The position numbers and the translations under genes are program-made. Of a stretch of DNA of 64,000 nt, positions 57,106 to 64,000 are shown one piece after another (position 1 is the first letter of the stretch; every line of letters begins with the position of its first letter). Source of the DNA: Bacteroidaceae bacterium (GTDB lineage: Bacteria > Bacteroidota > Bacteroidia > Bacteroidales > Bacteroidaceae); assembly GCA_017552435.1 (NCBI GenBank), contig JAFZPZ010000015.1, positions 1-64,000 of the forward strand, in the 5' to 3' direction. Below the pieces are notes generated by a model, which saw only the letters and a list, made by a program, of their open reading frames with translations, had not been told where the DNA came from and searched no databases.

Positions 57106-57990
57106 ATGAACAGATTTAAGATTATACTATTCTTGCTCCTTGCATCATGCTTCTTTCTCCCCCTAAAGGGGGGTGGGGGGTCTCCTGTCTCCTATTCCCG
57201 CGATGACAGCCTCCGCGTCGTTGAACTTTTAGAAAAAGGCTCAAAAGAACTCCCCCTAAAGGGGGATGGGGGGTCTCTTACTCTCTTTTATGCCCGTCAG
57301 CTCATGGATCTCCCTTATGTGGGGCAGACTTTGGAGATTAACGGCAAGGAGGAGCATCTGGCCATCAACCTGCATAGCCTTGACTGCACGACGCTTGTCG
57401 AGAATGTCTGTGCTTTGGCACTCACCACGAGTCACGGCAGCAAGAGCTGGAAGGACTTCCTCCGTTGGCTGCGGATGCTGCGCTACGATGATGGGAAGAT
57501 CAACGGCTACAGCAGTCGCAACCATTACTTCAGTCAGTGGATTCAGTCGGGAACGCGACAAGGAATGGTTCGCGAGATAGAGGCCGACCGCAGCATCACC
57601 GTCCCCATGAAACTCAGCCTGACCTATATGAGCAGTCATCCCAACTCCTATCCTCTGCTCAAGGTGGATATGGAGGAGCGCAAACTCATTGCCGAGATGG
57701 AGAAACGAGTATCGGGAGCCACCATCCGATACATACCGAAGGAACGGGTAGGGGATAGCCGCGAGGTGCTGAGTTGCATCCATGATGGCGACATCTTGGC
57801 CATTACTACTAACAAGGAGGGTCTCGACATCAGTCATGTCGGTCTTGCTGTTTGGGGAAACGACGGAAAGCTGCACCTGCTCAATGCCAGCAGCATCCAC
57901 AAGAAAGTCGTGCTGGAGTCCATGACCTTGTATGAGTACATGCAGAAGCATCCCTCTCAGACCGGCATCCGCGTCATCCGATTACTTTAA
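57106..57990 (+). CDS. DUF1460 N-acetylmuramoyl-L-alanine amidase-like protein
   Basis: 294 residues with an N-terminal signal (MNRFKIILFLLLASCFF; lipobox-like LASC). The NlpC/P60-like fold of DUF1460 is shown by LHSLDCTTLVENV (Cys94, nucleophile) and LDISHVGLAVW (His244). It cuts the bond between N-acetylmuramic acid and L-Ala in muropeptides, as shown for Bacteroides members. Two GC-rich palindromic repeats lie in frame near the N-terminus (57155-57184 and 57249-57277) and code LPLKGGGGS and LPLKGDGGS, one just after the hydrophobic core of the signal and one in the first helix region. Start chosen at 57106; 22 earlier codons have no signal character. uvrA begins 2 bp after the stop. Confidence 0.85.
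   Translation: MNRFKIILFLLLASCFFLPLKGGGGSPVSYSRDDSLRVVELLEKGSKELPLKGDGGSLTLFYARQLMDLPYVGQTLEINGKEEHLAINLHSLDCTTLVENVCALALTTSHGSKSWKDFLRWLRMLRYDDGKINGYSSRNHYFSQWIQSGTRQGMVREIEADRSITVPMKLSLTYMSSHPNSYPLLKVDMEERKLIAEMEKRVSGATIRYIPKERVGDSREVLSCIHDGDILAITTNKEGLDISHVGLAVWGNDGKLHLLNASSIHKKVVLESMTLYEYMQKHPSQTGIRVIRLL
57155..57184 (-). repeat. GC-rich palindromic repeat, copy 11
   Basis: CCCCCTAAAGGGGGG and TGGGGGGTCTC in the signal region of the DUF1460 gene. Confidence 0.82.
57249..57277 (-). repeat. GC-rich palindromic repeat, copy 12
   Basis: CCCCCTAAAGGGGGATGGGG in the same frame of the same gene, 65 bp downstream of copy 11. Confidence 0.82.
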
Positions 57991-57992
57991 TT

Positions 57993-60869
57993 ATGGAGAA
58001 CAGCATTCAAATAAAGGGGGCACGGGTTAATAACCTGAAGAATATCAGCCTGGAGATACCGCGTGGAAAGCTGGTGGTTATCACAGGCCTGAGCGGCAGC
58101 GGGAAAAGCAGTTTAGCTTTCGATACGCTTTATGCCGAAGGACAGCGCCGATACGTGGAGAGCCTTAGTGCTTACGCCCGTCAGTTCCTGGGGCGCATGA
58201 ATAAACCGGAATGCGACTACATCAAGGGCCTCCCGCCTGCCATCGCCATTGAACAGAAGGTCTCGAGCCGTAATCCGCGTAGTACCGTCGGAACAAGCAC
58301 GGAGATTTACGAGTATCTGCGTCTCCTTTTCGCCCGAGTCGGTCACACTTATAGTCCAGTGAGTGGCAAGGAAGTGAAGCGCCATACAACGGAGGATGCT
58401 GTACAGTGTATGCTCTCCAAACCCCGTGGTACAAAGCTGATGGTGATGTGTCCCATCTGTTGTCCCGAGAACCGCACTCTCTACGAGCAACTGGAAATTT
58501 TCAGAAAGAGTGGATTCGCAAGACTTTTTGTTGATGGCGAAGTAATGCGCATTGAAGATTTCTCCCCCTCTGGGGATTTGAAGGGGGACTGCTTCTTGGT
58601 CATCGACCGTTTGATTGCTGGGAATGATCGTGATACGATAGCCCGTTTGGTCGATTCGTGCGAGACGGCTTTCTACGAGGGGCACGGAACAGCTATCTTG
58701 CAGTTCGTGTCAGACGGCGAGCGTCATATCTTCAGTACGCGCTTCGAGGCTGACGGCATCACCTTTGAGGAACCAACGGACAAACTTTTTGCCTTTAACT
58801 CGCCCATCGGGGCTTGTCCCGAGTGCGAAGGTTTCGGAAAGGTCATTGGTATCGACGAACAGATGGTTATTCCAAACACCGCGCTGAGCGTATATGATGG
58901 CGCTGTGGTCTGCTGGCGCGGAGAGAAGATGATTGAGTGGAAAGAATGGTTCATCCGCATGAATTCCGAGCGCGGCTTCCCCATCTTCAAACCCTACTTC
59001 GAACTGACTCAGCAGGAGAAAGACTGGCTCTGGCACGGTGTCCCATCGGATTGCGTCCGGATGAGGAACGAAAGGTTGGGAGGAGCGGATGTCCTTGTGC
59101 CAGAGAAATGGCAGATTATGCCCGAGGAACGTGAGTGGGGCTTACTCTCCATTGATGCCTTTTTCGAGTACTTACGTCAGGGACAATACAAGATACAGAA
59201 CCGCGTGATGTTGGCGCGCTATCGCGGCAAGACGGTCTGTCCCAAATGCCACGGCAACCGGCTCCGCCCAGAAGCGGAATACGTGAAGGTGGGTGGTCGT
59301 AGTATCACCGAGCTGGTGAACATTTCGGTCAGCGAACTGCTGTCCTGGGTGGAGAACCTCCGTCTCAGCGAGCATGAGGAGAAAATAGCCAAGCGCGTCC
59401 TTACCGAAATCAAGAATAGGCTGCAATACCTGATAGATGTCGGTCTTGGCTACCTGACGCTGAACCGCCCTTCCAATAGCCTCTCCGGCGGCGAGAGCCA
59501 GCGTATCAACCTTGCCACATCCTTGGGCAGCAGCCTTGTGGGCAGTCTCTATATCCTAGACGAACCGAGCATAGGTCTCCACAGTCGCGATACAGAGCGT
59601 CTCATCAAGGTACTGAAGCAATTGCGCGACCTGGGCAACACCGTCATTGTCGTGGAGCACGATGAGGAGATAATCCGCTCTGCTGACTGGCTCATCGACA
59701 TCGGTCCTGAGGCTGGTCGCTTGGGTGGTGAGGTCGTGTATAATGGACCTGCAGAGGGCATCAGCTCGGCAGGAGAAACCTCCCATACGCTCTGCTTCCT
59801 TACCGGCAGCGAAGTAATTCCTTTGCCCATAAGCCGTCGTCGTTCCAGTAGCTATATCGAGGTGAAAGGCGCCAGGGCTAACAACCTGAAGGGCATCGAT
59901 GTGCGTTTTCCATTGGGCGTGATGACCTGTGTGACTGGTGTCAGCGGCAGCGGTAAGAGTAGCCTGGTTCGTGACATATTCTATAATGCCATGAAGCGCC
60001 AACTGGATGAGATATCTGATCGTCCTGGCGAATTCTTGCGTCTCGAAGGCGACACCAGCATGGTGCAGGCCATCGAGTTTGTTGACCAGAACCCCATCGG
60101 TAAGAGTACGCGTTCGAACCCTGTCACCTATGTCAAAGCCTGGGACGAGATAAGGAAACTTTTTGCAGCCCAACCGCTTTCGCAGCAGATGGGCTATACT
60201 GCCGCCTACTTCAGTTTCAATACCGACGGAGGCCGCTGCGATGAATGCAAAGGCGAAGGCACTGTCACCATCGAAATGCAATTCATGGCGGATTTGGTAT
60301 TGCCTTGTGAGAGTTGCCACGGGCAGCGCTTCAAGTCGGAAATTCTGGATGTGCGTTTCCATGGGAAGAATGTCTGCGATGTGCTCGACATGACCATCAA
60401 CCAAGCCATCGAGTTCTTTACGGACCATGGGCAGAAGCGCATCATCGCACTACTAAAGCCCTTGCAGGATGTGGGATTGGGCTATATCAAACTGGGTCAG
60501 TCCTCATCCACACTCTCCGGCGGTGAGAATCAACGTGTCAAGCTTGCCTATTACCTGGGCATGGAGAAACATCAACCTACCATCTTCATCTTTGATGAGC
60601 CAACTACCGGCCTGCACTTCCATGATATCCAGAAATTGCTCGCGGCCTTCGACGCCCTTATTGCCCGAGGCCATACCATCATCATCATCGAGCACAACCT
60701 GGAGATCATCAAATGTGCCGACCATATCATCGACCTTGGTCCTGAAGGTGGCGATGCTGGCGGTAATATCCTGGCGGCAGGTACTCCGGAAGAGGTCGCA
60801 GAATGCAGCGATAGCTATACAGCCAGATTCTTGCGCGAGAAACTTTTGGCTGCAGCAAGGGAATCATAA
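57993..60869 (+). CDS. uvrA: Excinuclease ABC subunit A
   Basis: 958 residues. Two ABC ATPase halves with Walker [20 protein letters not shown] (about 31) and [19 protein letters not shown] (about 650), signature [17 protein letters not shown] and [16 protein letters not shown], and zinc CxxC sets ([24 protein letters not shown]-(18)-CESCHGQR). It is the damage sensor of nucleotide excision repair. An in-frame GC-rich repeat (58560-58589) codes [14 protein letters not shown] in the DNA-binding insertion between the two halves of the first ATPase domain. Start 2 bp after the amidase stop; ends 6 bp into the convergent GHL10 gene. Confidence 0.96.
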   Translation: MENSIQIKGARVNNLKNISLEIPRGKLVVITGLSGSGKSSLAFDTLYAEGQRRYVESLSAYARQFLGRMNKPECDYIKGLPPAIAIEQKVSSRNPRSTVGTSTEIYEYLRLLFARVGHTYSPVSGKEVKRHTTEDAVQCMLSKPRGTKLMVMCPICCPENRTLYEQLEIFRKSGFARLFVDGEVMRIEDFSPSGDLKGDCFLVIDRLIAGNDRDTIARLVDSCETAFYEGHGTAILQFVSDGERHIFSTRFEADGITFEEPTDKLFAFNSPIGACPECEGFGKVIGIDEQMVIPNTALSVYDGAVVCWRGEKMIEWKEWFIRMNSERGFPIFKPYFELTQQEKDWLWHGVPSDCVRMRNERLGGADVLVPEKWQIMPEEREWGLLSIDAFFEYLRQGQYKIQNRVMLARYRGKTVCPKCHGNRLRPEAEYVKVGGRSITELVNISVSELLSWVENLRLSEHEEKIAKRVLTEIKNRLQYLIDVGLGYLTLNRPSNSLSGGESQRINLATSLGSSLVGSLYILDEPSIGLHSRDTERLIKVLKQLRDLGNTVIVVEHDEEIIRSADWLIDIGPEAGRLGGEVVYNGPAEGISSAGETSHTLCFLTGSEVIPLPISRRRSSSYIEVKGARANNLKGIDVRFPLGVMTCVTGVSGSGKSSLVRDIFYNAMKRQLDEISDRPGEFLRLEGDTSMVQAIEFVDQNPIGKSTRSNPVTYVKAWDEIRKLFAAQPLSQQMGYTAAYFSFNTDGGRCDECKGEGTVTIEMQFMADLVLPCESCHGQRFKSEILDVRFHGKNVCDVLDMTINQAIEFFTDHGQKRIIALLKPLQDVGLGYIKLGQSSSTLSGGENQRVKLAYYLGMEKHQPTIFIFDEPTTGLHFHDIQKLLAAFDALIARGHTIIIIEHNLEIIKCADHIIDLGPEGGDAGGNILAAGTPEEVAECSDSYTARFLREKLLAAARES
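58560..58589 (-). repeat. GC-rich palindromic repeat, copy 13, inside uvrA
   Basis: TTCTCCCCCTCTGGGGATTT then GAAGGGGGAC; in frame, coding SPSGDLKGD. Confidence 0.6.
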
Positions 60870-62399
60870 ATTCAGGGGGACACTCTCGTTGCCGTAGCGG
60901 TCGAGGGCTGTGACGGCAAGGTGATAGTCGTGATAATAGGCACCGAGCAGACTGTAGGTGTAACTCGTTTCGTAGGTCACTTTGACAATGTTCTTAGGGT
61001 TGCTGGTATCAACGGGGACCTTTGTGTCGGCATAAATGACATAGCGACAACCCTCCTGCGCTCTCCATTCTATCTGTTCGTTGACACCATTCACGCGACG
61101 GCGTGCCACAAGCAGCGGCATATCGGGCGGTGTCGCATTTTGCCATGTCATAGGTGGCAACAGGGCAGGGTAGGGATAGAAGTTCTGCTGGAGATATGTG
61201 TAGATGCCCTTTGTGTTGTCCGTCAGGAAACGGCTCCGGAAATATGCCTGCCCGTTGAGCCCCCTCTGGCGCAGATAACATAGCTCGCGTTGGATGATGC
61301 CCAACTCCCAGTCTTTCTCTTTTGGAGACAGAAAATAGATACCCAGGCCCGGAGCAATGGGACGGCCGTAGCAGTTTTCTTGCCAATCGACAGCGAAGGG
61401 GTAGAAGTGATCGCCCTGGAAATACATCATTGGCAACAGCATGTCCATGATGCCATCACGCAACCAGCCTTGCGCATCCTGATAAACCGCTCCGTAGGCT
61501 GACCATCCGCGTGCTGAATAGCGACTTAAGTCCTTGAACTTCCCCACTGGCGAACAGCTGACACGCACCCAAGGCTTTATCGCCTTCACGGCTTCATAGG
61601 CCTGCCGCACCATCCTTGTTATGTTGTCTCTGCGCCATGCACGTTTGTCTTTTCTCTTGCCATATTTCTTATAGGAAGCAGGATCGGAGAAAGATTCTGC
61701 GTTCTCGGGATAGCGTATGTAGTCGAAATGTATGCCGTCCACATCGTATTTGCTGACAACCTCCTTGCATAGGGCAGTCAGATAGTCGGCAGAGCCAGGC
61801 AGCCCGGGGTCAAGGTAGTATTGTTCTCCGTGCTTTCGCAACAATTCGGGGTGCGTCTTTAGCAAACTGCGCTTACCCATCTTCTTTGCTACAGCTATCT
61901 TGAAAGCAGGGACGGTAACTAACCAGGCGTGCAGTTCCATACCTCTTCGGTGCGTTTCCTCGATGGCAAAGGCAAGTGGATCATAGCCGGGATCTTGGTC
62001 GTATTGTCCTGTTAGCACGATGTCCCAAGGTTCGATACGGCTCGGATAGATGACAGAACCCCGGATGCGTGTCTGCAGTACCACAGTATTGATGCGGCAA
62101 GCCTGTAGCTGGTCGAGTATTTGGCAGAATTCCTCCTTCTGGCGCTGTCTGCCGGCCTCGTTCGTTGCTTTCGTTGTTGGCCAGTCCAATCCAGAAATCG
62201 TTGTCAACCACACTGCACGTACCTCATGTTTGGGGGCAGACGGAGCAGACAGAAAAAGAAGTCCCTCTCCATCTGCCTTTTTGTGGAGAGTGAGATTTTG
62301 GGGTAGGTAATCGCTTCGTTTATGTAGGTTTTGTGCCCCTATTTCAGAGCATAAAAAAGCCACAACAAGGCTCGCTAATATAGATAATGTATATTTCAT
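60864..62399 (-). CDS. Exported GHL10 (DUF187) glycosidase-like protein
   Basis: 511 residues with a signal peptide (MKYTLSILASLVVAFLCSEIGAQ). The TIM barrel of the glycosyl-hydrolase-like 10 family shows EVRAVWLTTISGLDWP, INTVVLQTRIRGSVIYPS, YDVDGIHFDYIRYP (catalytic-region Asp) and MDMLLPMMYFQGDHFYP; a C-terminal fibronectin-like domain follows (about 420-511). E. coli YngK belongs to the same family, and related enzymes act on denuded glycan strands or exopolysaccharide. The start codon lies about 5 bp from the -7 box, so the mRNA seems leaderless. It overlaps the end of uvrA by 6 bp. Confidence 0.85.
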   Translation of the reverse strand: MKYTLSILASLVVAFLCSEIGAQNLHKRSDYLPQNLTLHKKADGEGLLFLSAPSAPKHEVRAVWLTTISGLDWPTTKATNEAGRQRQKEEFCQILDQLQACRINTVVLQTRIRGSVIYPSRIEPWDIVLTGQYDQDPGYDPLAFAIEETHRRGMELHAWLVTVPAFKIAVAKKMGKRSLLKTHPELLRKHGEQYYLDPGLPGSADYLTALCKEVVSKYDVDGIHFDYIRYPENAESFSDPASYKKYGKRKDKRAWRRDNITRMVRQAYEAVKAIKPWVRVSCSPVGKFKDLSRYSARGWSAYGAVYQDAQGWLRDGIMDMLLPMMYFQGDHFYPFAVDWQENCYGRPIAPGLGIYFLSPKEKDWELGIIQRELCYLRQRGLNGQAYFRSRFLTDNTKGIYTYLQQNFYPYPALLPPMTWQNATPPDMPLLVARRRVNGVNEQIEWRAQEGCRYVIYADTKVPVDTSNPKNIVKVTYETSYTYSLLGAYYHDYHLAVTALDRYGNESVPLNL

Positions 62400-62403
62400 G
62401 GCA

Positions 62404-62411
62404 CAAAGATA
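62404..62411 (-). promoter_or_regulatory. -7 box of the GHL10 gene
   Basis: Minus-strand TATCTTTG, ending five bases before the start codon at 62399. Confidence 0.55.
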
Positions 62412-62417
62412 CAAAAA

Positions 62418-62445
62418 AATGAAGAATGAAGAATGAAGAATGAAG
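62418..62445. repeat. 7-bp tandem repeat (AATGAAG)
   Basis: Four identical units in the divergent region between GHL10 and cstA. Confidence 0.9.
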
Positions 62446-62454
62446 AATTATTTG

Positions 62455-62462
62455 TACCTTTG
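62455..62462 (+). promoter_or_regulatory. -7 box of cstA
   Basis: TACCTTTG, about 54 bp before the GTG start of cstA. The -33 region is occupied by the 7-bp array. Confidence 0.55.
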
Positions 62463-62515
62463 TAGCAAGAAACAGAAATAGTAAACAGTTAATCATTAAA
62501 TAGTAAATTACAGAG

Positions 62516-64000
62516 GTGTTCACATTTTGCATTGCATTGGTCTGTCTGGTACTCGGTTATTTCGCTTATGGCAGTTTTGTTGAGAGAGTGTTCGGTGTAG
62601 ACCCGAACCGAAAAACGCCATGTTATACGAAGCAGGACGGATCCGACTACATCCCCATGCCAACGTGGAAGGTCTATACCGTTCAGTTCCTCAATATCGC
62701 AGGCACTGGCCCTATATTCGGTGCGATGATGGGTGTACTCTACGGACCTGCAGCTTTTCTGTGGATTGTGTTTGGTTGCATCTTGGGTGGAGCCATGCAC
62801 GACTATATGGCCGGTATGATAAGCATCCGACGCGATGGAATGGGACTTCCCGAAATCATTGGTGACGAGCTTGGTAGCGTTTGTCGTTTGGTGATGCGTG
62901 TTGTTACGCTTGTACTGATGATTTGCGTTGGTGCATCATTCGTGCTGATTCCTGCCGGATTGATGGATCAATTGACCCAACGGATGTTCGATATTGCCGA
63001 TACCAACCTGATATGGACGGTTGTAATACTCGTCTTTTACCTGGCCGTTACGGTCTTCTCTATCAATAAGGTTATCGGGACCATCTATCCTGTCTTTGGT
63101 GCGGCATTGCTCATCATGGCGGTGCTCATCGGTTTCGGAATCTTTACGCACGAAGGCAACATCCCCAGCTTTGCTGAAGCTTTCAGCGATCATTATCCTG
63201 TCAGCTACACGCCTCTGTTCCCAGGACTCTTCATCACGATAGCCTGTGGAGCCGTAAGCGGTTTCCATGCGACGCAGAGTCCCATGATGGCGCGTTGCAT
63301 TAAGAACGAGAAGTACGGTCTTCGCTGTTTTTATGGTGCGATGGTAACCGAGGGCGTGGTAGCCCTCATTTGGGCTGCTGCCGCAATGAAGTTCGTCAAT
63401 ATGTTGGACATCGCAGGTGCTACTCCATACGAAAAACTCTACAATGCCATGACGGCCTGCGGAACAGTGAAGATGAATCCAGGCCTGTTGGTTGAGCGGA
63501 TGTGCAACGATTGGTTGGGTAATGCCGGACTTGTTCTGGCAGTGCTGGGCATCGTTGCAGCTCCGATGAGTACTGGCGGCAGTGCTTTCCGTGCAGCCCG
63601 TATGATAGTGGCCGACTTCAGCCATTACGACCAGAAGTCTATCGTGAAGCGTCTTGTGCTCACAACTCCGCTGTTTGCTGTTGCCATTGCGATGTTGAAC
63701 GTCAGCAGTTTCAAGGTGCTATGGCTCTATGTCTCTTGGTTCAATCAGGTCCTGGCTACCTTCACCTTCTTCACTATCGCCCATTTCTTGAAGCATCGCA
63801 CCGACGGCAAGGGCATCTTGCCGGGCTGGTCGTGGCTGATTGCCTATTTCCCCGCCGTATTCATGTGTGCCGTAAGTGCCTGCTTCATCCTGATAGACAA
63901 AGAGAATGGCTTTGGCCTGGATACTACAATAGGTTATGCCATTGGCGGTACCTTTACCGCAATCGTGGCGGTTTGGTTCTTGATAAAGAACATAAGAGGA
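62516..64000 (+). CDS. cstA: Carbon starvation protein CstA (partial at window end)
   Basis: At least 495 residues, still open at the window edge. The start is a GTG (62516) giving MFTFCIALVCLVLGYFAYGSFVERVFG; a stop codon (TAA) lies three codons upstream and no ATG precedes the membrane core. NIAGTGPIFGAMMGVLYGP, GCILGGAMHDYMAGM, ACGAVSGFHATQSPMMARCI and PMSTGGSAFRAARM are the CstA signatures. It is a multi-helix transporter for pyruvate or peptides in starving cells. It is divergent from GHL10. Length is near the smaller CstA branch (about 480-600). Confidence 0.92.
   Translation, partial: MFTFCIALVCLVLGYFAYGSFVERVFGVDPNRKTPCYTKQDGSDYIPMPTWKVYTVQFLNIAGTGPIFGAMMGVLYGPAAFLWIVFGCILGGAMHDYMAGMISIRRDGMGLPEIIGDELGSVCRLVMRVVTLVLMICVGASFVLIPAGLMDQLTQRMFDIADTNLIWTVVILVFYLAVTVFSINKVIGTIYPVFGAALLIMAVLIGFGIFTHEGNIPSFAEAFSDHYPVSYTPLFPGLFITIACGAVSGFHATQSPMMARCIKNEKYGLRCFYGAMVTEGVVALIWAAAAMKFVNMLDIAGATPYEKLYNAMTACGTVKMNPGLLVERMCNDWLGNAGLVLAVLGIVAAPMSTGGSAFRAARMIVADFSHYDQKSIVKRLVLTTPLFAVAIAMLNVSSFKVLWLYVSWFNQVLATFTFFTIAHFLKHRTDGKGILPGWSWLIAYFPAVFMCAVSACFILIDKENGFGLDTTIGYAIGGTFTAIVAVWFLIKNIRG

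Overview
The window reads as a chromosome segment of a Bacteroidota bacterium, order Bacteroidales, most likely a Prevotella-like gut or rumen species. The signs are: promoters of the Bacteroidota type (TTTG, 19-20 bp, TAnnTTTG) before many genes and few visible Shine-Dalgarno sites; a six-domain S1 protein; a TonB receptor with a carboxypeptidase-regulatory N-domain; many Bacteroidales families (GH92, GH109, DUF5107, DUF3667, DUF4348, DUF1460, T9SS plug, smalltalk protein); and roughly balanced base composition. I saw no rRNA, tRNA, CRISPR array or prophage. The only transposon trace is a decayed IS982-type fragment.

Layout. 1-0.65 kb: tail of an HU-like protein with a Gly/Asp-rich end, then a 36-residue smalltalk gene. 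0.9-9.6 kb: plus-strand run of exported carbohydrate-active proteins (GH130-SGNH fusion, DUF5107-TPR, GH109, GH27). 9.6-12.6 kb: MmcQ/YjbR, GNAT, a 42-bp palindrome array, nhaA. 12.7-16.4 kb: GH92 divergent from a GDPD and a one-domain AraC regulator. 16.4-21.6 kb: M49 peptidase/AlkD pair, Fur-like regulator, purA, TPR protein. 22.5-24.9 kb: tight operon of a TIR-like protein, an SMC/ABC-type ATPase and a DUF4435 (TOPRIM-type) protein. This resembles the PARIS/OLD anti-phage design with an added TIR-like first gene and is the most interesting system here. 24.9-30.0 kb: minus-strand aldolase, GH92, D-lyxose/mannose isomerase and PfkB kinase, which together make a plausible mannoside catabolic operon. 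30.2-34.6 kb: DUF3667, membrane AraC regulator, TonB receptor. 34.7-43.5 kb: nitroreductase, kdsC, maf, a lipoprotein, MBL hydrolase, murB, DUF4348, pheS, rpiB and tkt. 43.6-46.5 kb: IS982 remnant, OmpA-like protein, sialate-lyase-like protein. 46.8-51.4 kb: rpsA, RNase Z, HtrA. 51.5-53.7 kb: small exported protein, HprK-like kinase, S24/S26-like peptidase, PqqD, a possible peptide-processing set. 53.7-58 kb: an in-frame TRIC-channel/T9SS-plug fusion, an AmpG-like permease and a DUF1460 amidase. 58-64 kb: uvrA, GHL10, and cstA running off the window.

Two dispersed repeat families run through the window. One is a set of tandem arrays with a strict 7-bp period (14 loci, motif differs per locus). 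The other is a GC-rich palindrome with core CCCCCTTTAGGGGG (13 copies). Both lie mainly between genes but also inside reading frames: pfkB, maf, uvrA, the amidase, the permease, a lipoprotein and the seam of the TRIC/T9SS fusion. They appear to be shaping proteins as well as spacers. A promoter cassette with the shared spacer CGCTCGCTTATTCGTA occurs before nhaA and twice before tkt.
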